Assembly: GCA_016931155.1 (NCBI GenBank)
Contig: JAFGFJ010000004.1
Coordinates: forward strand, 1-50,854
DNA: 50,854 nucleotides
Source: Candidatus Dojkabacteria bacterium
GTDB taxonomy: Bacteria > Patescibacteria > Dojkabacteria > B142 > JAFGFJ01
Reading direction: 5' to 3'
Part shown: piece after piece, positions 9,368 to 17,454 of the stretch
How the letters are laid out: each line of letters begins with the position of its first letter
Position numbering within the stretch: the stretch's first letter is position 1
Translations under genes and position numbers: made by a program
Notes under the pieces: model-generated
Told to the model about the DNA's origin: nothing
Databases searched by the model: none
Seen by the model: only the letters and a program-made list of their open reading frames with translations

Positions 9368-9619
9368 ACTCAAGCTGGACGAGAAAGTACTAGCCAGTAG
9401 TATCGAAAGGTACAGTGAATCTGCCTTGGCTGAAGTGACCTCAGATTTTCATGTGGATACAAATTCTCTAAATCTAGACTGTCTAAAAGATGGAGGTGAG
9501 CTTTATCTATTAGACAAAATGTATTTCGAAAATAATAGATTTAGATTACTACAAATAATACAAACCCAAACGTTTTTTATTTCGAAGGATATATAGAAAT
9601 GGTAAAAGAGAAAAAATAG
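9348..9619 (+). pseudogene. Possible frameshifted C-terminal remnant of the preceding gene
   Basis: After the TAA at 9365-9367 the +1 frame is open from 9348 to a TAG at 9594-9596 and reads protein-like (KLDEKVLASSIERYSES, then GGELYLLDKMYFENNRFRLL). At the T6 run at 9573-9578 a shift back to the original frame gives YFEGYIEMVKEKK ending at TAG 9617-9619. Two compensating frameshifts would restore one protein of about 620 residues. This could be decay, sequencing error or chance. There is no start codon of its own. Confidence 0.35.
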
Positions 9620-9645
9620 ATCATGGGAAAAAAGCCGCAAACCAA

Positions 9646-10566
9646 TTAGCTCCCAGTTCCTAGTTTCTCAATATTACTCGGTGTTAAAAGCACATAGTCA
9701 AAGATGGAGGGCACCTGAGGGTATAGAGGTATTTTTGTAATGACAGTAGGGGCAGGAGTAGTCCCAAACTGATCTACATCAAGGGCATATCCTGTAGCTT
9801 CATACACCCTCATCTGATCGTCTATTACTCCAGTCGCCCTCACAGTCAGCAGAGTATATCCATCCTCTCTCATAATTGGTCTAAAACTTAAGTTGATAAG
9901 CTCATCACCTGGCTGAAGACCAGTAGTATCCCCAACAACGAATTCTGTACTTGTCTGCACTGTCCCAAGATATGGTCGGAAAGCCAACACATGGTTTTCT
10001 GGAGGCGAATCATTTAGAGGATCGTTCCCGTGAGTGGTCATCACCCCCAATGGATCAAAAACATCACTTATACTCATATATTCACCGCCTCTTCTGAAAC
10101 CCAAAGTAAAAGTCATTGCTGTCTGCCCGGTCCAGTCGACCCTCAAAAGGTTTCTGTAGCCGCCCAGATACATAGTAAATAATTCATCTTTTTGGAGGGT
10201 ATAATCTTCTATATCCTTATTGTCCTCAATAGTCATTGTCACTTGAGAAATATTGTCATTGTCAACAATCGTACAAGTAATCCCTTTACCTGACATTGAA
10301 CAACTTGCATTTTCATCAACCAGAGAAGGATCAGAAATAATTTCAGACAAGTCGTACTCTGGACTTCCAAAAGCGTATATCGTTCCGATAATAGCCTGTT
10401 CAGCTCTGTCAAGATATCTCTCGTACTCTTTGGTAGTAGTCTGTTGTTCAACGTCTTTTGAAGCAATCAAGATCACAGAGACAACTATTACAGTAATAAT
10501 AGTAAGGACAAGAAGCGTAATTACCATTATTTGTCCTTTGTTGTTATTTTTTAATGATTTAATCAT
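9646..10566 (-). CDS. PilX-like minor pilin (306 aa)
   Basis: The start is set at the ATG at 10566, overlapping the end of the preceding pilin gene by 8 bases; the longer form would lie inside that gene. The N-terminus is LKNNNKGQIMVITLLVLTII: a basic stretch, Gly, then a hydrophobic helix of about 22 residues, as in PilX-type minor pilins, which lack the usual Glu at +5. The rest is a large beta-rich extracellular region, with no match I can name. It is the last gene of the pilus operon. By family knowledge such large minor pilins sit at the pilus tip and influence assembly and adhesion; that role here is inferred. Confidence 0.72.
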   Translation of the reverse strand: MIKSLKNNNKGQIMVITLLVLTIITVIVVSVILIASKDVEQQTTTKEYERYLDRAEQAIIGTIYAFGSPEYDLSEIISDPSLVDENASCSMSGKGITCTIVDNDNISQVTMTIEDNKDIEDYTLQKDELFTMYLGGYRNLLRVDWTGQTAMTFTLGFRRGGEYMSISDVFDPLGVMTTHGNDPLNDSPPENHVLAFRPYLGTVQTSTEFVVGDTTGLQPGDELINLSFRPIMREDGYTLLTVRATGVIDDQMRVYEATGYALDVDQFGTTPAPTVITKIPLYPQVPSIFDYVLLTPSNIEKLGTGS

Positions 10567-11236
10567 AGAATCGTGTATAAAAAGAACTACATGTCCTGCT
10601 AAAGGATAAACTGGAATCACAGTAGAATGCAAGAGTAGGGGACTCAAAATTCGGAATACGAACCGGAGCAGATCCTGATCCAGTACTCCCACTTACTCCT
10701 GGGTAATTCCTTGTAGATATAGCAGTTTGCTGAACAACATTTGAAATATTCAGGGCACCTCCCCTGTAAGAACCAACAATAGTCACGAGTATAGTTCTCT
10801 TATCAAGTGTTTTATCAAAACCGATATCAAAAAATAGCTTATCTATAGTCATGTATTCAGGGCTTCTTTCTTGTATGCTTCCATTGTCATCGTACTTGCA
10901 CACCCCCTTCGTACCGTCTTCATTATCACAAAGCTTCCAGCTGAATTTACCTGACATTGCAAGTACCCCCTCGCACACCGCTTCGTCGTTTTCACCAACA
11001 CAATGGTTTATTACTTGTGAGTTTCTTATATCTCTTTTGATATTTGACAAGATATTTGATATTTCTTCACGCACATTAGCACGTGCAGCCGTCTTTGCTG
11101 CCACAGACAGTGAAATGATCATAACATTTGTAAGCATCACAAGCATGACAGCAATTATCGCCAGAGAAACAACTATCTCAAGAAGAGAATAAGCCTTCTT
11201 ATCAACTACCTGTTTTAATCTGAAAACAATATTCAT
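10559..11236 (-). CDS. Type IV pilin-like protein (225 aa)
   Basis: The class III prepilin signal is DKKAYSLLEIVVSLAIIAVM near residues 12-31, with cleavage expected between Ala and Tyr, an unusual -1 Ala in place of Gly. Glu at +5 is present. The long hydrophobic helix is followed by a globular part with several Cys pairs (NHCVGENDEAVCEG and later CDSSLSFSRTC), possibly disulfides. By layout it resembles a PilW/PilJ-type minor pilin. The gene sits between the 190-aa pilin-like gene and the PilX-like gene with which it overlaps. Processing by the PilD encoded in the same operon is expected. Confidence 0.8.
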   Translation of the reverse strand: MNIVFRLKQVVDKKAYSLLEIVVSLAIIAVMLVMLTNVMIISLSVAAKTAARANVREEISNILSNIKRDIRNSQVINHCVGENDEAVCEGVLAMSGKFSWKLCDNEDGTKGVCKYDDNGSIQERSPEYMTIDKLFFDIGFDKTLDKRTILVTIVGSYRGGALNISNVVQQTAISTRNYPGVSGSTGSGSAPVRIPNFESPTLAFYCDSSLSFSRTCSSFYTRFYD

Positions 11237-11270
11237 GTTATACCTTTTTGATAAACCAATAGTTAGAGGT

Positions 11271-11843
11271 CTACCTGCTCATTATATTAAAATTCCCCTT
11301 TCTAAAAGCCTGAACTTTTTCTACTACCTTTTCGCCACCTATCTCATAAACAACGACTGATACTACACTGTATGTTCCGTCCTCATCAAGCAGCTGCTTA
11401 AAAATAATCTGATTACACATAACCACATTAATTTCTGGCACATCAACTTTGTAAAGCCTATATGCCTCACTACCCTGAGTACATTCACCTGCACTTATTT
11501 CGTCAACAAACGGACTGACTGACTCGAGAGAGGCTACTCCCACACCTTCCTCCTGTCCCGAGGGGAGTGTTTTATTGATCTTATAAGAGCCAACGAGACC
11601 AGATACAGCTGCATTGCCACCAATTGATGGGATAATGTTTAGAGGAACGGGAGATTTTACAAGCTCAAGTGTTTGAACCAGTATTTCATTTGCTGTATTT
11701 TCTATTTCATTCTCCTTGGCAAGCCTGAGCGATTGGCTGGTCATACTGATGGCAACTACCATAGTCGTAGAAGCAACTCCAAGAGATATTATTACCTCAG
11801 CAAGACTAAACGCTTTTTTTCTTTTCCAGAATAATTTCCTCAT
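11271..11843 (-). CDS. Type IV pilin-like protein (190 aa)
   Basis: The prepilin N-terminus is WKRKKAFSLAEVIISLGVAS: a basic leader, cleavage expected before Phe with Ala at -1, Glu at +5, then the hydrophobic alpha1 helix. The layout resembles minor pilins of the PilV type. The globular part carries two Cys (GECTQGSEA and VVMCNQI). The start is 2 bases from the stop of the upstream pilin gene, so the two are co-transcribed. It would be inserted in the inner membrane and incorporated into the pilus or its tip after PilD processing; the exact role cannot be told from the sequence. Confidence 0.8.
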   Translation of the reverse strand: MRKLFWKRKKAFSLAEVIISLGVASTTMVVAISMTSQSLRLAKENEIENTANEILVQTLELVKSPVPLNIIPSIGGNAAVSGLVGSYKINKTLPSGQEEGVGVASLESVSPFVDEISAGECTQGSEAYRLYKVDVPEINVVMCNQIIFKQLLDEDGTYSVVSVVVYEIGGEKVVEKVQAFRKGNFNIMSR

Positions 11844-11845
11844 TA

Positions 11846-12439
11846 CTACAATTTAATATAGCTTATTTGGTTATTTTCCGCATCAAACCTGATTTTCTGG
11901 TTGAGATTCGTATTTTCAAAACTGATAACAATATCACAAATATTTTTTGTAGTTCTCACCGCACCAATATCTGAAAAAAGTCTCATATTCCCACTTACAC
12001 GCTCAAACAAAACACCCTGACAGTCATAACTGCTTCCCTCATCCACTTCAATTGATATATCACTATATATCAACTGTTTCAAATTTGCAGTTTCCACATT
12101 GCATATATAATCATCCACTCCTGAACCAATAGATGAAGCCTTATCGCAATAATAAAGAGCGTAATTATCGCCTTCAAAAACGAGGGCATAAGCATCTACT
12201 TTTGCTTCCAGAACACTGTTTACTTTTTTTGATGTACTGAGAGAACTGTTTCTTGCTTTATTCCGTGCCAATTCAGTACTTGCAAATACTTCTCTTGCCG
12301 CCTGTTTTAGCAGGGCAGTCTGCCTGAATCTTACAAGACCAACAATACTCAGACTCCCAAGTACGGCCACTATTGCAATCACAACAATAAGCTCAAGAAA
12401 ACTTATCCCCTTATTTTGTTTGATCCATTTCATACTCAC
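11846..12439 (-). CDS. GspH/FimT-like pseudopilin (197 aa)
   Basis: The N-terminus is KQNKGISFLELIVVIAIVAV: Gly cleavage site, Glu at +5 and a hydrophobic helix. The following FRQTALLKQAAREVFASTEL region, with its helical continuation, resembles GspH/FimT pseudopilins. A beta-rich globular half with several Cys follows. The first ATG abuts the stop codon of pilD with no gap; a second ATG two codons later would serve equally. It is probably a minor pilin that primes pilus assembly, by analogy with FimU/GspH. Confidence 0.8.
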   Translation of the reverse strand: MSMKWIKQNKGISFLELIVVIAIVAVLGSLSIVGLVRFRQTALLKQAAREVFASTELARNKARNSSLSTSKKVNSVLEAKVDAYALVFEGDNYALYYCDKASSIGSGVDDYICNVETANLKQLIYSDISIEVDEGSSYDCQGVLFERVSGNMRLFSDIGAVRTTKNICDIVISFENTNLNQKIRFDAENNQISYIKL

Positions 12440-13291
12440 TTATAAGAGCGGAAAAATAAAACCAAAAATCTCTTTTGAAAACAAAAATCCAAAAACGGCT
12501 CCAATAGACAAAAACGGGACAAACGGAAGTCTCAGACCTCTTAGTTTCCCTTTTTTTATTGCAACTATAAGCCCAATGATTGAACCAATTACAAAAGCAA
12601 TATAAAAGCCAACTACTGAACCCTTCCAAGAAGATATAAGACCAAGCATTGCTGCAATTCGGATATCACCACCACCCATACCTTCACCTTTTGTCACAAA
12701 TACCAGAACAGCTATAAATAGAGCAGAAACAATACCGGAAATGATGTTGAAAAAGGGATAAATAATTATCACATTATCAATGCTTATCGAAGAACTTAAT
12801 GAAAAGCCTTTATAAACAAACAGGGCTAAATTCACGAAAACCAAAATCGCTACCAGTGGTATAGAAAGCTTATCAGGTACTTCCTGATAACAATAATCAT
12901 AAGCTGCAAAAAAAACGAAAATCGACAGAAAAAGACCGATCAAAAGGGCAAACGCAAGATATCGAAAAATTGAATCAGTTGAAAGCAGATCTATCTCCCC
13001 GATAAATCTTATTTGGGATAAAACAAAGACTGCCCCCGTTACAACCTCCACAAAAGGATAATATTCTGGAATTTGCTTCCGACAATGTTTGCATTTTCCA
13101 CCCTGCAAAAAGTAAGAGAGTAGGGGAATAAGCTCAAGAGGACCCAGCTTATGCTTGCAATGAGGACATTCCGATCTATCATTGATAAACTTTTTTTTTG
13201 CCCTGATTCTTGGGACTAAAACTGTAATAAAACTTCCAATACAGAGACCAAACACAAATACTATTGAGAACAGCACAAGATAAATTGACAT
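12440..13291 (-). CDS. pilD: Prepilin peptidase (A24 family), PilD
   Basis: This inner-membrane aspartic protease cuts prepilins after the basic leader and usually methylates the new N-terminus. The N-terminal domain has the paired zinc Cys motifs CPHC (Cys 42, 45) and CKHC (Cys 67, 70) typical of bifunctional members. The two catalytic Asp are at AAYDYCYQEVPDKLSIP (Asp 132) and GEGMGGGDIRIAAMLGL (Asp 209). The chain has about seven to eight hydrophobic segments and its length (283) is usual. It lies between pilin genes in the operon and would serve all six pilin-like proteins encoded here. Confidence 0.95.
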   Translation of the reverse strand: MSIYLVLFSIVFVFGLCIGSFITVLVPRIRAKKKFINDRSECPHCKHKLGPLELIPLLSYFLQGGKCKHCRKQIPEYYPFVEVVTGAVFVLSQIRFIGEIDLLSTDSIFRYLAFALLIGLFLSIFVFFAAYDYCYQEVPDKLSIPLVAILVFVNLALFVYKGFSLSSSISIDNVIIIYPFFNIISGIVSALFIAVLVFVTKGEGMGGGDIRIAAMLGLISSWKGSVVGFYIAFVIGSIIGLIVAIKKGKLRGLRLPFVPFLSIGAVFGFLFSKEIFGFIFPLL

Positions 13292-13293
13292 TT

Positions 13294-13764
13294 CTATTTT
13301 CTAATATCTGCAAACTTACTGGTGCTCGTTCCAATATCAATAACACCACTTTCCTTATCAGCCCCCAAAACATAACCGTCTCTCTCAACCTTATAACAAT
13401 AGACAGTTCCTGAACTATCGCTTTCCAAAGTTGGACTGCAAAGACTTGCGCCCCCCCCTTTCGGTTTGACAAGCCCCTCAACTTTTACTTTTCTAGGCTC
13501 AATATTTCTTCCAGCAATTATTATCTCTTCTTCACCCCAGGTAATATCTCCCTCAGTCGGGATTCTCCCGGTCTGTGTCTGTACTCTTGTAATTTCAGAC
13601 TTTATTTCCTCAAGAGCCTTAAGCCTTAGGGAATCTCTCGAAGATCTCTGAAGAACCCCAACTCCAAAAACCGACATAACAGTCAGCACCCCAATTATTG
13701 CAACAACAACTATTATCTCTATCAGAGTAAAACCCTTTTTATCAAATCCGGTTGTATTTCCCAC
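13294..13764 (-). CDS. Type IV major-type pilin / pseudopilin (156 aa)
   Basis: The N-terminus FDKKGFTLIEIIVVVAIIGV is a textbook class III signal: Gly at -1, Phe at +1, Glu at +5. After the alpha1 helix comes RSSRDSLRLKALEEIKSEIT, typical of the PilA/GspG type, and PTEGDITWGEE. The final part (VYCYKVERDGYVLGADKES) resembles the end of the neighbouring 151-aa pilin (RYCYERTSGGYALGAVLEN), so the two are paralogues from a duplication. It lies 2 bases upstream of pilD. Either of the two could be the main fibre subunit. Confidence 0.88.
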   Translation of the reverse strand: MGNTTGFDKKGFTLIEIIVVVAIIGVLTVMSVFGVGVLQRSSRDSLRLKALEEIKSEITRVQTQTGRIPTEGDITWGEEEIIIAGRNIEPRKVKVEGLVKPKGGGASLCSPTLESDSSGTVYCYKVERDGYVLGADKESGVIDIGTSTSKFADIRK

Positions 13765-13776
13765 AATAAGCTTAAA

Positions 13777-14232
13777 TTATGGTCTTCCAAATAATTGCTC
13801 GCAGGAAGCATTTACATCAGCCCCTTCCTCAAACCACTCACCATTTTCCAGGACAGCACCAAGAGCGTATCCACCTGATGTCCTCTCATAACAATACCTT
13901 GTTCCATTTGCATCAGTATCGCCTCCACCAAGATTAAACCCTACCTGTTTTGCTATTCCCTTCAACTCAACAGAAATAAACACATTCCCATTTCTTTCAA
14001 GAACAACCTTATTGCTTTGAAAGTCTATGTCTGTTGATTCAGGATACTGATTGTACAACTCGTAGTAGCTCTGTATTGCCATAGCAATATCGTCAACAGT
14101 ATTTCTTCTTTGAGCATCCCTCGAAGCCCTCTGTGCAAGACTTATCCCAAATACGGTCATTCCAAGTATCACGGCTATTATTGCCATCGTGACAAGAAGT
14201 TCAACAAGAGTAAACCCTTTTTTATTTTTCAT
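13777..14232 (-). CDS. Type IV pilin, probable major subunit (151 aa)
   Basis: The N-terminus is MKNKKGFTLVELLVTMAIIA: a very short basic leader, Gly|Phe cleavage, Glu at +5. Then follow AQRASRDAQRRNTVDDIAMA and YYELYNQYPES, as in GspG/PilA proteins, and a Cys pair in the globular domain (RYCYERT and NASCEQL). It is the first pilin after pilC in the operon and the shortest, which fits a major pilin. The paralogue lies directly downstream at 13294-13764. Exported by the PilB/PilC machine and assembled into the fibre, by family knowledge. Confidence 0.88.
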   Translation of the reverse strand: MKNKKGFTLVELLVTMAIIAVILGMTVFGISLAQRASRDAQRRNTVDDIAMAIQSYYELYNQYPESTDIDFQSNKVVLERNGNVFISVELKGIAKQVGFNLGGGDTDANGTRYCYERTSGGYALGAVLENGEWFEEGADVNASCEQLFGRP

Positions 14233-14268
14233 GAGTATAAATTTTATAAACTAAATTAAAACAAATTT

Positions 14269-15489
14269 TTATTGAACGAACTGTCCGATCTGATAAATAG
14301 GAAGATAGATTGCAACTGCCAGAAGCCCGACCAACCCCCCTACAAACAAAAGAATAAGAGGTTCCATAAGCTTTGTCAAATTGTTGGTAATCTGATTTAC
14401 CTCATTGTCGTAAAATTCGGCAAGACTTTCAAGAATCTGATCGAGACTACCAGTTTCTTCTCCTGTCGCAATCATTTGACTGACAATAAGAGGAATATAT
14501 TTACTCTTGGAAAGAGGTACTGCAAGGGGAATTCCCTTACTTACATCTTCTGCAGCAGAAGAAAGTGCATTTTGGAAGTGAATGTTCGACATCGAATTTG
14601 TTACTGTTTTTATTGTATCAATTATAGGAATACCGCTTACTAGAAGCATATGTGTCAGCCTTGTGAGCTGAGTAATTTGAATTTTTGTATTCAAAGGACC
14701 AAAAACCGGGATTTTTAAAAGAAGCTTATCAGTAAACTCTCTTCCGCTCTTCGTCCCTCTGTAATACCTGAAGGCAAAAATAATCAATCCAGTGCCCCCA
14801 ACAATTGAAATAAATCCGATGGGGCTTTTTACGAAATTTCCGAAAGCTACAAGTAGCCTGGTAACAATTGGAAGTTCTGCTCCCCCAAAATCAGCATACA
14901 ATTCTTCAACAGCAGGCACCATAAACAGTATCATTACAAAAAGAACTACTACTACAGCTACAAGGATAATAACAGGGTAGATCATTGCACTCCTTATCTT
15001 TGACTGTATATCATTCGATTTTTCAAGATCAATAGAGATTTGTGTTATTACTTCTGAGAGATTTCCGCTTTGTTCTCCAGCTCTCAAAAGACTAAGCTGA
15101 ACCTCATTAAACATCGATTTGCGCTTGGAAAAAGCAGAAGAGAGTGTGTTCCCACCTTTTACCTCCTCCAAAATACTATTTAGCTCATTTCTAAACCCTT
15201 CATTCGTTGTCTGCTGAACCAGGATATCTAGTGACTGGGTAATAGGGAGACCCGCAGAAAGCATTACTGACATTTGTTTTGTAAAAAATACTTTGTCCTT
15301 GAGAGGAATCCCTCCTATCTGCACGCTGCCAATTTTTTTGAGGCTAAAACCGATACTATCGTCTATATTGACCACAATAAGATCCTGCCCATGAAGAGCA
15401 TTAAGAACTTCCTCTCTGGATGTTGCCTCCATCTCACCCTCAATCCTTTCACCCGTTTTTTTTGTAGCAATATATCTAAAGTTTGCCAT
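14269..15489 (-). CDS. pilC: Type IV pilus inner-membrane platform protein PilC
   Basis: The length of 406 residues is standard for PilC/GspF. Two T2SSF domains are visible: the first around LKDKVFFTKQMSVMLSAGLP, the second around ITQLTRLTHMLLVSGIPIID, each followed by a hydrophobic hairpin (VIILVAVVVVLFVMILFMVP; LTKLMEPLILLFVGGLVGLL). PilC couples the ATPases PilB and PilT to pilin insertion and extraction. Its ATG overlaps the pilT stop by one base (TAATG), so the two are translated together. Confidence 0.95.
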   Translation of the reverse strand: MANFRYIATKKTGERIEGEMEATSREEVLNALHGQDLIVVNIDDSIGFSLKKIGSVQIGGIPLKDKVFFTKQMSVMLSAGLPITQSLDILVQQTTNEGFRNELNSILEEVKGGNTLSSAFSKRKSMFNEVQLSLLRAGEQSGNLSEVITQISIDLEKSNDIQSKIRSAMIYPVIILVAVVVVLFVMILFMVPAVEELYADFGGAELPIVTRLLVAFGNFVKSPIGFISIVGGTGLIIFAFRYYRGTKSGREFTDKLLLKIPVFGPLNTKIQITQLTRLTHMLLVSGIPIIDTIKTVTNSMSNIHFQNALSSAAEDVSKGIPLAVPLSKSKYIPLIVSQMIATGEETGSLDQILESLAEFYDNEVNQITNNLTKLMEPLILLFVGGLVGLLAVAIYLPIYQIGQFVQ

Positions 15490-17321
15490 TATGCTTTCTT
15501 CATAAGTCTAACAAGTTCTTCAGGTCTTGTCGTATGCTTTTGAGCATCTTCCACAGAAATTTCTCCCTCTCTGATAAGATCAACAAGAGATCTTTCAAGA
15601 GTAACCATTCCCACATCAAAGCTCGTCTGAATAATGTTATCTATCTGATAGGTCTTTCCCTCACGAATAGCATTTCTAACAGCAGGTGTCCCAATCATTA
15701 TTTCAGTTACAGCACGCCTTCCACCGCTTTTTACAGGGATAAGCCTTTGTGAAATAACAGCAGAAATTACATTTGAAAGCTGTGATCTGATCTGAGCCTG
15801 CTGATGCTGAGGAAAGACGTCAATTATTCTGTCTATTGTCTGAACTGCAGTGTTTGTATGCAAAGTAGCAAACACAAGGTGACCAGTTTCTGCAACTGTA
15901 ATAGCTGCTGCAATAGTCTCAAAATCCCGCATCTCTCCCACAACCACAACATTTGGATCCTGTCTCAATACAGCCCTTAGAGCATTATCCCAGCTCAATG
16001 TATCTTTATGCATTTCCCTTTGATCGACAAGAGATGCTCCTTTGGGATAAACATATTCAATAGGATCTTCTATTGAAATAATATGTTTTCTTTGTTTTGA
16101 ATTTATCTCCTGAACCATTGCAGCAATAGTAGTACTTTTACCACTTCCAGTAGGACCGGTTACTAGAACAAATCCCTGTGGTATCTCAATAAATTCATTG
16201 GCAATTTGAGGAAGTTTCAATTCCTGTATAGTTCGAATCTTCGAAGGCAAGAACCTGAATGCAGCAGCCATATTTCCTTTCTCGTGATAGACATTAATCC
16301 TAAATCTTGCATTCTCTCCATACTCGTAAGACAAGTCTACTTCTTTTGTTTCTTTCAAAGTTTTCTTCTGATCTTCAGTCAGTATTGAAGAAATGAACCT
16401 TTCTATATGTTTCCCTTCTAAAATTGCAGTACCTACCTTGTCAAGAGTTCCGTCCACCCTCATAAAGACCGGATAACCAACCCCAAAATGCAAATCAGAT
16501 GCATTCTTCAAAAGTACGAGATCAAAATACCTTTCTATGGTCGCTGTATTTGGATCTATACTCTGAGCCAGGACTTCTTCTTCAGAAGGCGTTCCGGTTT
16601 CTTCATTAATTTCCATATCATTTGGCTCGGAATCCATAGAGATAGTTTTTATTCGTTCGAATGCTGGAGATTCAAGATCTTCCGTATTAACTTCACTACT
16701 TATAGCAGGAAGCTCCTCAGGTAATTCTCCGGAGATAGCCGAAGTCACTTCCATCTGTTGCAATTCCTTACCCGCTGTCTTCACTTCATTTCCAGAACTT
16801 GTACTCACTGTTTCTTCCAAAGTTTCACTCAAAGGGGGCAAAGTTTCACCAACAGATCCCTCCACCGGAGCAGTATTTGCGGAATTTTCTACAAGAGCTT
16901 CTAAAGATGGAGCCGGGTTATTTCCCGCCTGCTCACCTGCCAATGTTTGTTGAGTACCAACTGGAAGGTCAGACGAAACAGAAGAAATGTCAACTTGTTC
17001 TGAAGAATCACTTGGAAGGGGAGGACCCTTTATCTCCTTGACTCCTTCCCCCGTAATATTAACCTCTTGTCCTGGCAACATCGTTGGAACTTTTTTGCTT
17101 TCCTCATGCTCAATTTCACCATTATTGTAAGACTCTGATGGAGCTTTCATTTCTTCTGACTCAACTCCGGTCTCAACCGAAATCCCATTTTTATCCTGTG
17201 TTGGAGTATTATCCACAGGACTTTGCTGACCTCCAGCCATTCCAGCTTTTGTAACTACTGGCTCAGCAGGAGTAATCTTCTGATCTCCATCATTCTTCTT
17301 TGCAATACTTATAAAGGGCAT
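15489..17321 (-). CDS. pilT: PilT-type pilus retraction ATPase with long N-terminal extension (610 aa)
   Basis: The last 350 residues form a complete PilT ATPase: ASDLHFGVGYP at the N-domain, Walker A GPTGSGKSTT (near residue 390), IEDPIEYVYP (Asp box), RQDPNVVVVGEMRD (Walker B), and a His box in TGHLVFATLHTNTA. PilT depolymerises the pilus and powers twitching and DNA uptake. The first 260 residues are absent from ordinary PilT: acidic, rich in Ser/Glu/Pro/Val/Thr, without predicted fold (for example PSESYNNGEIEHEESKK). The single ATG start is clear. It lies between pilB and pilC. The extension may be a flexible tether; that is inference. Confidence 0.93.
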   Translation of the reverse strand: MPFISIAKKNDGDQKITPAEPVVTKAGMAGGQQSPVDNTPTQDKNGISVETGVESEEMKAPSESYNNGEIEHEESKKVPTMLPGQEVNITGEGVKEIKGPPLPSDSSEQVDISSVSSDLPVGTQQTLAGEQAGNNPAPSLEALVENSANTAPVEGSVGETLPPLSETLEETVSTSSGNEVKTAGKELQQMEVTSAISGELPEELPAISSEVNTEDLESPAFERIKTISMDSEPNDMEINEETGTPSEEEVLAQSIDPNTATIERYFDLVLLKNASDLHFGVGYPVFMRVDGTLDKVGTAILEGKHIERFISSILTEDQKKTLKETKEVDLSYEYGENARFRINVYHEKGNMAAAFRFLPSKIRTIQELKLPQIANEFIEIPQGFVLVTGPTGSGKSTTIAAMVQEINSKQRKHIISIEDPIEYVYPKGASLVDQREMHKDTLSWDNALRAVLRQDPNVVVVGEMRDFETIAAAITVAETGHLVFATLHTNTAVQTIDRIIDVFPQHQQAQIRSQLSNVISAVISQRLIPVKSGGRRAVTEIMIGTPAVRNAIREGKTYQIDNIIQTSFDVGMVTLERSLVDLIREGEISVEDAQKHTTRPEELVRLMKKA

Positions 17322-17454
17322 TTTGGACAGTTAATAATTAATTTTTTACTTTAGTAATTTGTCTCAGACAATTTAACAGATTTTTCGATATTTATTAACA
17401 CCTGTATGTTTTCAATTATTTCTCATCTATTTAATTGTGCCGGTTCATCCACGA

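Noticed and set aside
10253..10609. A 118-codon frame on the + strand
   Set aside because: It is antisense to the PilX-like minor pilin, whose reading frame shows a clear pilin N-terminus.
14272..14643. A 123-codon + strand frame
   Set aside because: It lies antisense to pilC, whose conserved T2SSF motifs establish the coding strand.
17209..17217. TTATCCACA, a DnaA-box match
   Set aside because: It lies in the coding sequence of pilT without other boxes; chance matches are expected in AT-rich DNA of this length.
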